Origin: Acidobacteriota bacterium | Lineage (GTDB): Bacteria; Actinomycetota; Acidimicrobiia; Acidimicrobiales; RAAP-2 | NCBI GenBank assembly: GCA_018970215.1 | Contig: JAGWWX010000001.1 | Location: forward strand, 24,683 to 88,682 | Reading direction: 5' to 3' | Length of the DNA: 64,000 nt | Shown here: piece by piece, positions 48,254-59,106 of the stretch | Layout of the letters: each line of letters opens with the position of its first letter | How positions within the stretch are numbered: the first letter of the stretch is position 1 | Program-made: the position numbers and the translations under genes | The notes under the pieces: model-generated | Database searches by the model: none | What the model saw: the letters and a program-made list of their open reading frames with translations, nothing else | Told to the model about the DNA's origin: nothing

Positions 48254-50074
48254 ATGACAACTGCAACAGTGACTGAACACCACGACTACGACGTACTCAT
48301 CATTGGTGCCGGTGGCGCCGGACTGCGTGCCGCAATTGAGGCCAAGCAACGCGGACTCAAGGTCGGCATCATTACCAAATCTCTCCTCGGCAAGGCCCAC
48401 ACCGTGATGGCTGAAGGCGGAATGGCCGCCGCAATGGGCAACGTCTACGAGGAAGACAACTGGCAGGTTCACTTTCGCGACACGATGCGAGGGGGCAAGT
48501 ACCTCAACAACTACCGCATGGCTGAACTTCACGCCAAAGAGAGTCCCGAGCGAGTATGGGAGCTCGAGCAGTGGGGCGCTCTCTTTGACCGTACTCCCGA
48601 CGGGAAGATTCTCCAGCGTGACTTCGGTGGACACCGCTACGCCCGACTGGCCCACGTGGGCGACCGCACCGGTCTTGAGCTGATCCGTACTCTTCAACAA
48701 AAAGTTGTCTCTATGGGCACCGATGTCTTCATGGAGTGCAAAGTGCTGCGGCTTCTCCACGACGCCAACGGCAGTGTGGCGGGCTGCGTCGCCTACTGGC
48801 GACCCAGCGGTGAATTCGTCACCTTCTCTGCGAAGGCCGTAGTTCTCGCCACAGGTGGCGTCGGGAAGTCCTGGAAGTTCACGTCGAACTCCTGGGAAGG
48901 GACGGGTGACGGTCACGCGATGGCACTCTGGGCTGGCGCTGAATTGATCGACATGGAATGCATTCAGTTCCACCCGACAGGCATGGTCTGGCCATTATCG
49001 GTTCGCGGCATTCTCGTCACTGAGGGTGTCCGAGGCGACGGAGGCGTACTGCGCAACTCCGAGGGTGAGCGATTCATGTTTAACTACGTCGCGGACATGT
49101 TCCGAGCGGAAACTGCCGACTCCGAAGAAGAGGCCGACCGCTGGTACGACGACCACGCAGCGGGACGCCGCCCCCCTGAACTCCTCCCCCGCGATGAAGT
49201 AGCCCGCGCGATTAACGCTGAGGTCAAAGCGGGTCGTGGCTCACCGCACGGCGGCGTGTTCTTAGACATCGCATCGCGTCGATCCGCCGAGTTCATTCGT
49301 CGACGCTTACCGTCGATGTACCACCAGTTCATGGAACTCGCCGGTGTCGACATCACTCGTGAGGCCATGGAAATCGGACCGACGTGTCACTACATCATGG
49401 GTGGTGTCAAAGTTGATGCCGACTCCGCCGCCACCAAGGTGAAGGGTCTCTTCGCCGCCGGTGAGGTGGCGGGCGGAATGCACGGTGCCAACCGCCTAGG
49501 TGGTAACTCACTTTCCGACTTGATTGTCTTTGGCCGCCGCGCCGGCATGGGAGCGGCGGATTACATCGAAGGTGGTGCGACTCGCGGAGGCTTCGACCAA
49601 GGCGAAGTCGACAAGGCGATCGCTGACGCCCTTGCTCCATTCACACGCGAAAAGGGCGAAAATCCCTACGACATCCAACGTGACCTCCAGGAGATGATGC
49701 AGGCGAACGTCGGCATTATCCGTAACGGGGCCGAAGTTGATGCGGCGATTGAAGCGTTAGAAGTATTGACTGAGCGTGCCAACAACATTGCGCTCAGTGG
49801 TGGACGTCAGTACAACCCCGGTTGGAATCTGGCGACCGACCTTCCCAGCATGCTCACCGTGTCGAAGTGCACGGCGCGTGGTGCCCGTGACCGCAAAGAG
49901 TCACGGGGCGGTCACACCAGGGAAGACTTCCCCGGTACCGACGCCCAGCTCGCGACGGTGAACATTGCGCACACAACGACGTCGGGCGACTGGCGGGACG
50001 CCATCACAACGACACAGATTCCTCTGCTGGCCATGCCCGCAGACTTAAAGGCACTCCTTGAGGAGGGTAAGTAA
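48254..50074 (+). CDS. sdhA: Succinate dehydrogenase/fumarate reductase flavoprotein subunit
   Basis: GAGGAGLRAAIEAKQRG, HTVMAEGGMAAAMGN, GANRLGGNSLSDLIVFGRRAG. Confidence 0.95.
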   Translation: MTTATVTEHHDYDVLIIGAGGAGLRAAIEAKQRGLKVGIITKSLLGKAHTVMAEGGMAAAMGNVYEEDNWQVHFRDTMRGGKYLNNYRMAELHAKESPERVWELEQWGALFDRTPDGKILQRDFGGHRYARLAHVGDRTGLELIRTLQQKVVSMGTDVFMECKVLRLLHDANGSVAGCVAYWRPSGEFVTFSAKAVVLATGGVGKSWKFTSNSWEGTGDGHAMALWAGAELIDMECIQFHPTGMVWPLSVRGILVTEGVRGDGGVLRNSEGERFMFNYVADMFRAETADSEEEADRWYDDHAAGRRPPELLPRDEVARAINAEVKAGRGSPHGGVFLDIASRRSAEFIRRRLPSMYHQFMELAGVDITREAMEIGPTCHYIMGGVKVDADSAATKVKGLFAAGEVAGGMHGANRLGGNSLSDLIVFGRRAGMGAADYIEGGATRGGFDQGEVDKAIADALAPFTREKGENPYDIQRDLQEMMQANVGIIRNGAEVDAAIEALEVLTERANNIALSGGRQYNPGWNLATDLPSMLTVSKCTARGARDRKESRGGHTREDFPGTDAQLATVNIAHTTTSGDWRDAITTTQIPLLAMPADLKALLEEGK

Positions 50075-50853
50075 TGAGTCAGGTATCGATGCGAATCTGG
50101 CGCGGCGACGCCAACGGCGGAGATTTTGAGACGTACACGGTGGACAAGCAGGAAGGCGAGGTTGTCCTCGACGTCATTCACCGCATTCAGGCAACAGAGG
50201 CCCCCGACCTTGCGTGTCGCTGGAACTGCAAGGCAGGAAAGTGCGGTTCGTGTGCGGCGGAAGTCAACGGTAAGCCGCGTCTCATGTGCATGACGCGCAT
50301 GGATCAGCTCCCCGAAGGTGACGTTACCGTCACCCCGATGAAGACCTTCCCCATCATCCGCGATCTCGTCACCGACGTCTCCTTTAACTACGCCATGGCG
50401 GAGCGAGTGCCGGCACTCCTCCCGCCGCCGATGCCCGAAGGTGGTTATCGGATGTTTCAAGAGGATGTGGAGCGGGGGCAAGAGTTCCGGAAGTGCATTG
50501 AGTGTTTTATGTGCCAAAACGTGTGTCACGTCATCCGCGATCACGAAGAAAACAAGGCCCACTACGCCGGTCCACGCTTCTTTATTCGCTACGCCGAATT
50601 GGAAATGCACCCGCTGGACCAAAACGACCGACGGGAACTGGCTCAAGAAGTTATGGGCCTCGGCTACTGCAACATCACCAAATGCTGCACCGAAGTGTGC
50701 CCCGAGCACATCAAGATCACCGACAATGCCATCATTCCGTTAAAGGAGCGCGTCGTTGATGCGAAGTACGACCCCGTGGCGTGGCTTGGGCGAAAGATTC
50801 GCCGCGGCTCGAAGCGATCGGCGACTGACGCGCAAGTCCAGCCTGCTCCGTAG
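50074..50853 (+). CDS. sdhB: Succinate dehydrogenase/fumarate reductase iron-sulfur subunit
   Basis: CRWNCKAGKCGSCAAEVNGKPRLMC [2Fe-2S]; CIECFMCQNVCH and CTEVCPEHI clusters. Confidence 0.95.
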   Translation: MSQVSMRIWRGDANGGDFETYTVDKQEGEVVLDVIHRIQATEAPDLACRWNCKAGKCGSCAAEVNGKPRLMCMTRMDQLPEGDVTVTPMKTFPIIRDLVTDVSFNYAMAERVPALLPPPMPEGGYRMFQEDVERGQEFRKCIECFMCQNVCHVIRDHEENKAHYAGPRFFIRYAELEMHPLDQNDRRELAQEVMGLGYCNITKCCTEVCPEHIKITDNAIIPLKERVVDAKYDPVAWLGRKIRRGSKRSATDAQVQPAP

Positions 50854-50858
50854 ATTCC

Positions 50859-51197
50859 GTGCCTGAATTTCTGTCCGCTGAGTGGTTTGAGCACATCAAC
50901 ACTCAACTCAGCCGACAGCAGGTTTCGGAGCCCTCTACGTGGAGGGTTGTTCTCAGTTGGTCTGATGGTCCGCCATCACAACCACACGCAGTGACCTTGA
51001 CGTGTAGCAATGGCGTGGCGTCTATTGACCGGGGTGATCATCTCGCGGCGGACGCCGTCGTTGCTCTTAGTTATCGCGACGCCGAAAGTTTGGCTGCCGG
51101 CACCCTCGACGCCGCCACCGCACTTCGCGATGGGCGATTCAAGCTACGGGGTGACGCCAATGCACTCGTGGCAATGGTGAACGCTCTGCGTAACTAG
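50859..51197 (+). CDS. SCP2 sterol-binding domain-like protein
   Basis: ALSYRDAESLAAGTLDAATALRDGRFKLRGDANALVAMV. Confidence 0.65.
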   Translation: MPEFLSAEWFEHINTQLSRQQVSEPSTWRVVLSWSDGPPSQPHAVTLTCSNGVASIDRGDHLAADAVVALSYRDAESLAAGTLDAATALRDGRFKLRGDANALVAMVNALRN

Positions 51198-52465
51198 CGA
51201 GAGCCCGGACCGCGGAGAGAACCGCCGGTCACCGACCACTGAGCGGGTAGCGCCTTCGGTGTGCCCGAGACACCGGTCGCGAGGAGCCCCTTGAGTGCCG
51301 TAGCGGTAAAGTCGGCGCCTCGGAGAGAGGTTCCCGACAGATTGGCGTACTGGAGCGATGATTTCGCAAATACGGCTTGAGTCAGGTTGGCCTTGACAAA
51401 CACTCCATACGAAACAACGCTCGATGAAAAGTTTGCCTGCGTCAGGTTCACCCGCGTGAAGTTGGCTTGACTCGCATTCGCCTGAGAGAAATTTGCCTTG
51501 TACGCCATGGCGCCTGCGAAATCAGCACCTTGCAATCGAGTTTGGCTGAAGTTTGCCTGATTGAGATTTGCGCTCTCTAAATTGACGCCCACGAGGTTCG
51601 ATCGGAAGAGTGACGCGCTCGAGAGGTTCGCTCCGCGCAGTGAAACGTTCGAGAATGTGGCGTACGCGAGGTTCGCGCGGCGCAGCATTGCCCCCGGTCC
51701 CACGAGGTGGCCATTAATTACCCCCCAATTCGTGGGGAGTGTTGCCGGCGTTCCGGTCACACCGCCACTTGTCGCTTGAGCCAGTAGCGCACCGACAAAG
51801 TTTGCCCCCGCGACCTTGACATTGGTCAACGTGGAGCCCCGGAAGTCAACACGGCGGAGATCGGCGTTGGCAAGGTTGGCTCCGAGAAGATTTGCTTCCT
51901 TCACTTTTGCGCCCGACAGATCCGCTCCCGACAGATCCGCGCGGACTAGCACGGCCGTCGAACCAACGAGGTAACCGTTGGCGAGACGCCAGCCATCGGG
52001 CAGAATCACGTTGTCACCCACGATCGCACCACTCGACACACCATCGAGTTGCGCCGAGCGCAAACTCACATCAGTTACATCGATACCACTCAGAGTTGCC
52101 CCAGTGAGGTTCGCTCTCGGCCCGATGAGGTAGCCGCGTGAAACCTTCCACTGACTGGGCAGGGCTTTGGGGGTTCCTACAATTCCGCGACTCACCACAC
52201 CGTTCAAGGTCGCTCCCGACAGATCAACACCCGTCAGATTGGCACCCGTCAGCACCGCATCGCTGAGATCAGCATTCGACAAGTTGGTGTTCGCCAGGTT
52301 GACTCCCGTCAGATTGAAACCTTGGAGATTGAAGCCCGTCCATGTACAGCCGGTGTACACCCCGCCTGGCTTCGGCATCTGAGCGCAAGAAGAAGGTGTG
52401 GCGAACGACACTGCCGGCATCATCCAGACCACAGCGCTGGCGAGAAGTGCGACGCGAAACCTCAC
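51194..52465 (-). CDS. Pentapeptide-repeat protein, secreted
   Basis: Signal peptide and many A(N/D)LxxA(N/D)L/F repeats interrupted by four GTPxxLPxxW..GxLxGP modules. Confidence 0.92.
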   Translation of the reverse strand: MRFRVALLASAVVWMMPAVSFATPSSCAQMPKPGGVYTGCTWTGFNLQGFNLTGVNLANTNLSNADLSDAVLTGANLTGVDLSGATLNGVVSRGIVGTPKALPSQWKVSRGYLIGPRANLTGATLSGIDVTDVSLRSAQLDGVSSGAIVGDNVILPDGWRLANGYLVGSTAVLVRADLSGADLSGAKVKEANLLGANLANADLRRVDFRGSTLTNVKVAGANFVGALLAQATSGGVTGTPATLPTNWGVINGHLVGPGAMLRRANLAYATFSNVSLRGANLSSASLFRSNLVGVNLESANLNQANFSQTRLQGADFAGAMAYKANFSQANASQANFTRVNLTQANFSSSVVSYGVFVKANLTQAVFAKSSLQYANLSGTSLRGADFTATALKGLLATGVSGTPKALPAQWSVTGGSLRGPGSR

Positions 52466-52528
52466 AAACTCACACTAACGATGAAAGATTGACATCGCCA
52501 GAGCGGAAATTTGTACTTTTCACATACC

Positions 52529-52577
52529 GACAACGGCGAAGCGCCGGCGGCTTTCGCCACCGGCGCTTCGTTGTCGC
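52529..52577 (-). terminator. Probable terminator hairpin downstream of mdh
   Basis: CGACAACG-gcg-AAGCGCCGG ... CCGGCGCTT-CGTTGTCG. Confidence 0.6.
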
Positions 52578-52580
52578 GTT

Positions 52581-53570
52581 CTAGATCAAGCCGAGTTGGC
52601 GTACCTCGTCGCGCTCTCCCACGAGCTCGTCTGTGGTGATGGCAATCTTGCCGCGAGCAAAGTCGTCAAGCTCAAATCCCTCTTTGACCCCCCAGCTACC
52701 ACGACCATCGGCGACGATCGGGTAGCCGAACGTCAAGCCGGCGGGGACGCCGTATTCACCGTTGGATGTGACGGCGACTGAAACACAGTCATCGATAGGA
52801 GTGGCATTCTCGAGACCGACGACAGTATCGATGGCAGCATTGGCCGCCGACGCCGCTGAACTCGCGCCACGTGCCTCGATAATGGCGGCACCTCGCTTCT
52901 GTACCGTGGAGATGAAATCGCCACGCAGCCACTCGTGATCGGAAATAACTCTGGGGGCGACGTCACCATCGACCGTCGTATTCGCAAAGTCCGGGAACTG
53001 TGTCGATGAGTGATTACCCCAAATTGCCAGATTTTTCACCGCGGCCACGGGAACGCCGGCCTTTTTGGCAATCTGCGTCTCAGCGCGGTTTTGGTCGAGA
53101 CGCGTCATGGCAAACCAGCGATCGGCCGGGACCTCGGGTGCGTTCGAACGTGCAATCAAGCAGTTGGTGTTGCACGGGTTACCCACGACCAAAACTTTGA
53201 CGTCACTCGCGGCGTTGTCCGCGATGGCACGGCCTTGCGGCTTAAAGATTCCGCCATTGATGGTGAGGAGGTCGCTGCGCTCCATGCCGGCCTTGCGGGG
53301 TACCGAGCCGACGAGCAGGGCCCAGTTGGTGCCCGCAAAGGCGTGGTTTAAGTCGCTAGTTGCTTCAATTCCGGCGAGCAATGGAAAGGCGCAGTCGTCG
53401 AGCTCCATGACGACACCCTCGAGAGATTTCATGGCTGGCTCAATCTCGAGGAGTCGAAGAACGACCGGCTGATCCGGGCCAAAGAGAGCGCCGGACGCAA
53501 TACGAAACAGCAGTTGATAGCCAATTTGACCGGCAGCACCGGTGACAGTGACGTGCTTGGGGGTAGTCAT
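52581..53570 (-). CDS. mdh: Malate dehydrogenase
   Basis: [48 protein letters not shown]. Confidence 0.95.
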   Translation of the reverse strand: MTTPKHVTVTGAAGQIGYQLLFRIASGALFGPDQPVVLRLLEIEPAMKSLEGVVMELDDCAFPLLAGIEATSDLNHAFAGTNWALLVGSVPRKAGMERSDLLTINGGIFKPQGRAIADNAASDVKVLVVGNPCNTNCLIARSNAPEVPADRWFAMTRLDQNRAETQIAKKAGVPVAAVKNLAIWGNHSSTQFPDFANTTVDGDVAPRVISDHEWLRGDFISTVQKRGAAIIEARGASSAASAANAAIDTVVGLENATPIDDCVSVAVTSNGEYGVPAGLTFGYPIVADGRGSWGVKEGFELDDFARGKIAITTDELVGERDEVRQLGLI

Positions 53571-53657
53571 GATTCTCCTCGTGGTTCGAGCCGGCGGCGG
53601 GCCTGTAGCGGTCTCGCTTCGGCGTTCGTCATTCTACGCTCGATGAACGAGCGGACA

Positions 53658-54509
53658 TCAGAGGGGGAATAGCCGGGCGTGGATCTCGCGAGTCGCGGTG
53701 GAGCGATTCAAGGTATAGAAGTGCAGTCCCGGCGCACCGGCGTCGAGCAGTTGAAAGCACAGCTCTGTCGCGGCCTCGATGCCCACCTGGCGCACGGCGG
53801 CACTACCGTCACCCTTGGCTCCCTCCAAGCGGTCCATCAGCCACGCGGGCACCGCCGCCCCCATTTCCGCCATCCGGGCGGCCCCGCTCAACGTCGTGAC
53901 CGGCATAATTCCTGGAATCACGGGTTTGTCGACACCGAGGGCCTCCAGATCGTCCACGAGACCTCGCCACTCGGCAACGTCGAAGAAAAACTGTGTCACA
54001 GCGAAGTCGGCGAGGCGCAACTTTTCGGCCAAATATCTACGGTCCGACATTCGGCTCGTCGAGCGCGGGTGTCCGAGGGGATGTGCCGCAACGCCTACCG
54101 AAAACTCGCCGACGCTTCTCGCCAATTCGACGAGCTCAATAGCGTGAACAAAGTCGCCACCCTGCAGGGCGGGGTCGGTCGGGATATCACCACCGAGAGC
54201 CATGATGTTATCGATGCCATCGTCGACGTAGTTCGAGAGGATCTCTCTCATCTCTTCACGCGTATGGCCCACGCAGATGAGGTGCGCCATCGCGGGTATG
54301 CCTGAAGTGTGTTCGATAGAACTCACGAGGTCAAATGTGCGCTGACGAGACTCACGACCACCTCGATACGTCACTGAAACGAATGACGGATCTAGGTCGG
54401 CGAGCTCCGTAATGGTCGCGGAAAGTGTCGCCGCTTCATCGTCGTTTTTTGGTGGGAAGAACTCAAACGAACGACAGAGGCCCTGCTCTAGGAGATCATC
54501 AACCCGCAT
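53658..54509 (-). CDS. metF: Methylenetetrahydrofolate reductase
   Basis: SFEFFPPK, FVSVTYRGG, AHLICVGHTREEM, VTQFFFD, PGIMPV. Confidence 0.95.
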   Translation of the reverse strand: MRVDDLLEQGLCRSFEFFPPKNDDEAATLSATITELADLDPSFVSVTYRGGRESRQRTFDLVSSIEHTSGIPAMAHLICVGHTREEMREILSNYVDDGIDNIMALGGDIPTDPALQGGDFVHAIELVELARSVGEFSVGVAAHPLGHPRSTSRMSDRRYLAEKLRLADFAVTQFFFDVAEWRGLVDDLEALGVDKPVIPGIMPVTTLSGAARMAEMGAAVPAWLMDRLEGAKGDGSAAVRQVGIEAATELCFQLLDAGAPGLHFYTLNRSTATREIHARLFPL

Positions 54510-54512
54510 GGC

Positions 54513-54884
54513 TTAGTTGGCGCGACCGAAGTCATCCTCGAGCCGAACAATATCGTCTTCGCCGAAGTAGGTACCGTGCTGAACCTCGATAAATACCACG
54601 GGCTCTGAGCCGCGATTCTCACATCGGTGGGCCGTCCCCACGGGCACGTCGATGTCATGGCCGGGAGGCACTTCATGCTCCACGCCATCGAGGATCACGG
54701 TGGCTACACCAGAGACAACAAACCAATGCTCCGATCGCTGAGCGTGCCGTTGATAGCTCAACCGTTTCCCTGGTGCCACGACAATGCGCTTTACCTTGTG
54801 GTCGGGTTGTGAGTCATCGAGCACGAGGTACGTACCCCATGGGCGAACATCAAATTCTCGTCCCTGTTCGTCTCGAGTCGTCAT
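54513..54884 (-). CDS. Cupin domain protein (mannose-6-P isomerase type II-like)
   Basis: [11 protein letters not shown]...[31 protein letters not shown]...TAHRCENRG. Confidence 0.88.
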   Translation of the reverse strand: MTTRDEQGREFDVRPWGTYLVLDDSQPDHKVKRIVVAPGKRLSYQRHAQRSEHWFVVSGVATVILDGVEHEVPPGHDIDVPVGTAHRCENRGSEPVVFIEVQHGTYFGEDDIVRLEDDFGRAN

Positions 54885-55732
54885 CGCACCTTCTCCGCAG
54901 CTAACACAGCGTTGCGTAACAGCATGGCACGAGTCATAGGACCGACGCCACCAATACGCGGCGTCACCCACCCCGCCACCTCGGCGACTTCATCGGCGAC
55001 ATCACTCATCAGCTTTTTACCGGACCAGCTGGTCCCGGCTCCCACCACCGCCGCGCCCGGTTTGACCATGTCCTTCGTTACGAGTCCGGCCACTCCCGCG
55101 GCGGCGATAACGACATCAGCGGTACGGACAATGGACGCGAGATCCGCCACGCCGGTGTGGACCACGGTCACCGCGGCGTTACATCCCGGTCGACGCATCG
55201 CGAGGAGAAGCGCCAGTGGGCGTCCGATGGTCAACCCACGCCCAATCACCACCACGTGTTGACCTTCAACGGGCACCTTGTGGGCCGCCAGTAGTTCGAC
55301 GATTCCAGCTGGGGTGCAGGGCAGTGGTCCGGGCGCGCCCATCACCAAGCGACCCAAGTTGGTGGGGTGTAGACCATCGACGTCCTTTTCGGGAGCCACG
55401 CGTAACAAGATTTCCTCTTCGTTGATTCCTGCCGGCAGAGGAAGCTGTACGAGGATCGAATGAATATTCGCATCCGCGTTCATCTGATCGATAACCGCCG
55501 CGACATCAGCTTGTGTGGCCGTAGCGGGTAAGTGAACGTGATGAGAAATGACGCCAATTTCGGCGCAGTCGGCGTGCTTCATCGCAACGTACTTCGCGCT
55601 CGGTCCGTCATCACCAACTAACACCGTTCCAAGGCCTACGTCACGACCAGCCGCACGAAGTCGTGCCACGCGATCCGCAAGTTCCATTTTCATTCGTGCG
55701 GCAACACGTTCGCCGTCCAAAATGTCAGCCAT
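54881..55732 (-). CDS. folD: Methylenetetrahydrofolate dehydrogenase/cyclohydrolase
   Basis: [52 protein letters not shown]. Confidence 0.95.
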   Translation of the reverse strand: MADILDGERVAARMKMELADRVARLRAAGRDVGLGTVLVGDDGPSAKYVAMKHADCAEIGVISHHVHLPATATQADVAAVIDQMNADANIHSILVQLPLPAGINEEEILLRVAPEKDVDGLHPTNLGRLVMGAPGPLPCTPAGIVELLAAHKVPVEGQHVVVIGRGLTIGRPLALLLAMRRPGCNAAVTVVHTGVADLASIVRTADVVIAAAGVAGLVTKDMVKPGAAVVGAGTSWSGKKLMSDVADEVAEVAGWVTPRIGGVGPMTRAMLLRNAVLAAEKVR

Positions 55733-55740
55733 CATTCTCC

Positions 55741-57291
55741 TTAGTGGCGGAAGTGCCGTTCACCCGTCAACATCATCACGATGCCGGCCGCGTCAGCCGC
55801 GTCAATCACTTCCTGGTCGCGTACCGAACCCCCCGGCTGAACGACGGCCGTCACGCCTGCGGTGGTCAAAACGTCGAGTCCATCCGCAAAAGGAAAGAAT
55901 GCGTCCGACGAGGCCGCGCCACCACGTGCGAGCTCGCCGGCTTTCGAAGTGGCGATCCCAGCCGCCACGACACGCGACTGCTGACCGGCGCCGATACCGA
56001 CGGCGACACCATCGCGGGCAATCACGATCGCATTTGACGTCGTCCGAGCACACACACGCCACGCAATGTGGAGGTCACGTAGCTGAGCGGCAGTCGGTTG
56101 CAGCTTCGTGACGCATCGCCAATCGCTCACCGGGATAAGGAGTTCGTCGGCGCCTTGTACGAGTGCGGTATTGCCAAACGTCCGTACGGAGACGCCCAGC
56201 GGTTCGGGCTCTGGTGCCGACAGCAATCGAGTGGCCTTCCGCCGCGCACGGAGGGTCTCGATCGCGTCATCGGACATGGAGTGGGCAATAATGACATCCG
56301 CTTGAGGCCCATTCGCGATAGCCGTCGCCACGTCGCTCCCCAGATGTCCCGCGACCGCAATGATGCCACCGAAAGCACTCATGGGATCGGCGGCAAGGGC
56401 TTTTTCAAAGGCGTCCGTGAAGGACTCCCCGATCGCCGCACCGGACGCATTGGCGTGCTTAATGATGGCAACGGCGGGCGCACCGCCGGCGTCGTCGCGC
56501 AGTTCGTGTACGAGTCGCCACGCGGCATCAGCATCGAAGAGATTCAGGTACGACAGAGCGGCGCCAGCGTGTTGAGTAACGGCATCCCACCAGGTCGTTC
56601 GCCCGGCGCGGCGATATCGTGCACCGATTTGGTGAGGGTTCTCGCCGTAGCGAACGACGTCGGCACGCTCAAAGGTGAAATGCAGGGTGGGAGGTACAAC
56701 GGCATCCACCGCCGACGGTGCTTCTCCAATCGCACCACCCGCGTCGAGCCATTCCACGATGGCTGCGTCGTAGGTTGCGGTGTGCGCGAAAGCCGCCCGA
56801 GCAAGTGCGTGGCGAGTAGCGGCCGACACCGCACCGGTGTCACGTAGTTCTCGGACAACATCGGCGTACTGCCCAGGGTTCGTCAATACGGCAACCGATT
56901 CATGATTCTTGGCGGCCGCACGCACCATGGTGGGCCCACCGATATCAATGAGTTCGACCGACGGATTGGAGTGAAAGGGGTAGAGATTGCACACCACCAT
57001 GTCGATGAGCTCGATGCCGTGCGCGGCCGCTTCGCGGAGGTGCTCAGGCCGAGAACGATCGGCCAAGAGAGCGCCGTGAATCTTGGGGTGCAGCGTTTTC
57101 ACGCGGCCGTCCAGCATCTCCGGCGATCCCGTTACTTCGGCAACGTCACGGTGTGGAATATTGGCGTCACGCAGCGAGTTTGCCGTTCCACCGGAGGCGA
57201 TAAGTTCGGCGCCGAGATCGACAAGTTCTCGGGCAAGTTCTTCCAATCCGGTCTTGTCCCACACACTGAGAAGTACTCGCATTTTCCCCAC
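55741..57291 (-). CDS. purH: AICAR transformylase / IMP cyclohydrolase
   Basis: [52 protein letters not shown]. Confidence 0.95.
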   Translation of the reverse strand: MGKMRVLLSVWDKTGLEELARELVDLGAELIASGGTANSLRDANIPHRDVAEVTGSPEMLDGRVKTLHPKIHGALLADRSRPEHLREAAAHGIELIDMVVCNLYPFHSNPSVELIDIGGPTMVRAAAKNHESVAVLTNPGQYADVVRELRDTGAVSAATRHALARAAFAHTATYDAAIVEWLDAGGAIGEAPSAVDAVVPPTLHFTFERADVVRYGENPHQIGARYRRAGRTTWWDAVTQHAGAALSYLNLFDADAAWRLVHELRDDAGGAPAVAIIKHANASGAAIGESFTDAFEKALAADPMSAFGGIIAVAGHLGSDVATAIANGPQADVIIAHSMSDDAIETLRARRKATRLLSAPEPEPLGVSVRTFGNTALVQGADELLIPVSDWRCVTKLQPTAAQLRDLHIAWRVCARTTSNAIVIARDGVAVGIGAGQQSRVVAAGIATSKAGELARGGAASSDAFFPFADGLDVLTTAGVTAVVQPGGSVRDQEVIDAADAAGIVMMLTGERHFRH

Positions 57292-57389
57292 TTACGTGCT
57301 GTTCTCACGTCACCCTACCCACCGAGCCACCAAGCCACTGCCGAAGGCAATGGACTGCTACTTTCGAAGAACACACCGAAAGGTCCCGC

Positions 57390-57614
57390 ATGAACTGCTC
57401 CAATGGACACGCCAATGTAGAGGGCAATCGATTTTGCCTGGAGTGTGGCGTCGCACTGCCGGCCACGCCTCAACCAACGGGTGATGTGGTCTTGACGAAG
57501 GCACCGGTAGGACCCGGAGAATCGCTTGCCTCGGGCTGTCTCCTCGTCGGAGGCGTCGGGTTCTTTGTGCTCTTGTTTTTGCTAAACGAACTTCCTAAGT
57601 ATTTCCACGACTAA
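57390..57614 (+). CDS. Small zinc-ribbon membrane protein (74 aa)
   Basis: MNCSNGHANVEGNRFCLECG (Cx..CxxC) then one TM segment. Confidence 0.65.
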   Translation: MNCSNGHANVEGNRFCLECGVALPATPQPTGDVVLTKAPVGPGESLASGCLLVGGVGFFVLLFLLNELPKYFHD

Positions 57615-58210
57615 TTCTCAGCGCAGGTGATGGGCTCGTGGCCGTCGTTGAGTGCGTTGAGTACTCGCGAAATCACGCTCGGGTATAGCGAGCGCTCGAC
57701 TTCCTTAATTCTTTCGTGTAGCGACTCTTCGGTGTCGTCGGGTCGAACGGCGACCACGCGTTGAGCCAATATGGGACCGGCGTCAAGTTCTTCCGTGGCA
57801 ACGTGAACAGTGCACCCCGTTTCTTTCACACCCGCACTGAGTGCGTCCCTCACCGCGTGCCAGCCCTTAAAGGCGGGGAGAAGACTGGGGTGGGTGTTCA
57901 GCACACGCCCCGGAAAGTGCCGATGAAACTCCCCGGTGAGAACGGTGCCGAAACCGGCCATGGCAATGAGGTTGCAGCCTCGAAGTTCATCGGCGAGCGC
58001 GGCCGAATATGCGTTGCGATCAAAACCTGAGCCAAACCCACCGAAATGCTGTCGATCAATGAGTACCGCCGGAACACCTGCCAGCGTTGCGACATCAAGC
58101 CCGCGACACGCGCGATCACTCGCGACCACGTCAATTGGGACCCCATGACGGAGCATCGCCTCGAGGAGCGTGCCGGACCCCGACACCAACACCGCGAGAC
58201 GACTACTCAC
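57611..58210 (-). CDS. purN: Phosphoribosylglycinamide formyltransferase
   Basis: LVSGSGTLLEAML, NTHPSLLPAFKGWHAVRDALSAGVKETGCTVH. Confidence 0.94.
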   Translation of the reverse strand: MSSRLAVLVSGSGTLLEAMLRHGVPIDVVASDRACRGLDVATLAGVPAVLIDRQHFGGFGSGFDRNAYSAALADELRGCNLIAMAGFGTVLTGEFHRHFPGRVLNTHPSLLPAFKGWHAVRDALSAGVKETGCTVHVATEELDAGPILAQRVVAVRPDDTEESLHERIKEVERSLYPSVISRVLNALNDGHEPITCAEN

Positions 58211-58212
58211 GT

Positions 58213-59097
58213 CTAGAGACTACGAACGATGTCGACCATCTTTTGTCCGGCTTCCGTGGGGTTCTGGCATACGTGAACACCTGCATCCCGCAGTGCGTCC
58301 ATCTTCGCCTGCGCCGTGCCCTTCGAACCAGAGATGATGGCTCCGGCGTGACCCATCTTTCGTCCGGGAGGGGCGGTCACGCCAGCGATGTACGACACCA
58401 CGGGTTTGGTCATGTTCGCTTTGATCCACTCCGCAGCTCGCTCTTCTTCTGAGCCACCAATTTCACCAATCATCATGACGGCCTTGGTTTCGGGATCATT
58501 TTGAAAGGCCTCGAGGCAGTCAATGAAGTTTGTTCCCGGGACGGGGTCGCCACCAATGCCCACGCAGGTCGTTTGGCCGATCCCTTGCTGACTGAGTTCG
58601 TGCAGTGCCTGGTAGGTCAACGTTCCCGAACGCGACACGATGCCCACCGGTCCTCCGGGTAGGGCGATGTCACCCGACGTGATGCCGATGTTGCACTTCC
58701 CGGGGCTGATAATGCCGGGGCAGTTGGGGCCGAGGAGACGGACGTCGGGGAACTCCTTCTTCAGTCGGTTGTACGTCACCGCCTCGTCGTGGGCGGGGAT
58801 TCCCTCTGTGATGCACACGATGAAAGTGATACCGCCTTCCGCCGCTTCCAAAATCGCGGCGGAGGCAAACTTCGGTGGAACGGAAACGAACGACGCCGTT
58901 GCACCCGTGGCGGCAACCGCCTCCTTGACGGAGTTGAACACGGGGATACCGTCGACATCCGTGCCGCCCTTACCGGGGGTCACACCGCCGACGACTTTGG
59001 TCCCGTAGTCACGATTACGGAGTCCGTGAAACCGACCCTGTCCTCCCGTGAGTCCTTGAACAATGACTTTGGTGTTCTCATCTACAAAAATGCTCAT
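58213..59097 (-). CDS. sucD: Succinyl-CoA synthetase alpha subunit
   Basis: [49 protein letters not shown]. Confidence 0.95.
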   Translation of the reverse strand: MSIFVDENTKVIVQGLTGGQGRFHGLRNRDYGTKVVGGVTPGKGGTDVDGIPVFNSVKEAVAATGATASFVSVPPKFASAAILEAAEGGITFIVCITEGIPAHDEAVTYNRLKKEFPDVRLLGPNCPGIISPGKCNIGITSGDIALPGGPVGIVSRSGTLTYQALHELSQQGIGQTTCVGIGGDPVPGTNFIDCLEAFQNDPETKAVMMIGEIGGSEEERAAEWIKANMTKPVVSYIAGVTAPPGRKMGHAGAIISGSKGTAQAKMDALRDAGVHVCQNPTEAGQKMVDIVRSL

Positions 59098-59106
59098 GAA
59101 TATTCC

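Noticed and set aside
56098-56847. 249-aa plus-strand ORF
   Set aside because: Antisense to purH.
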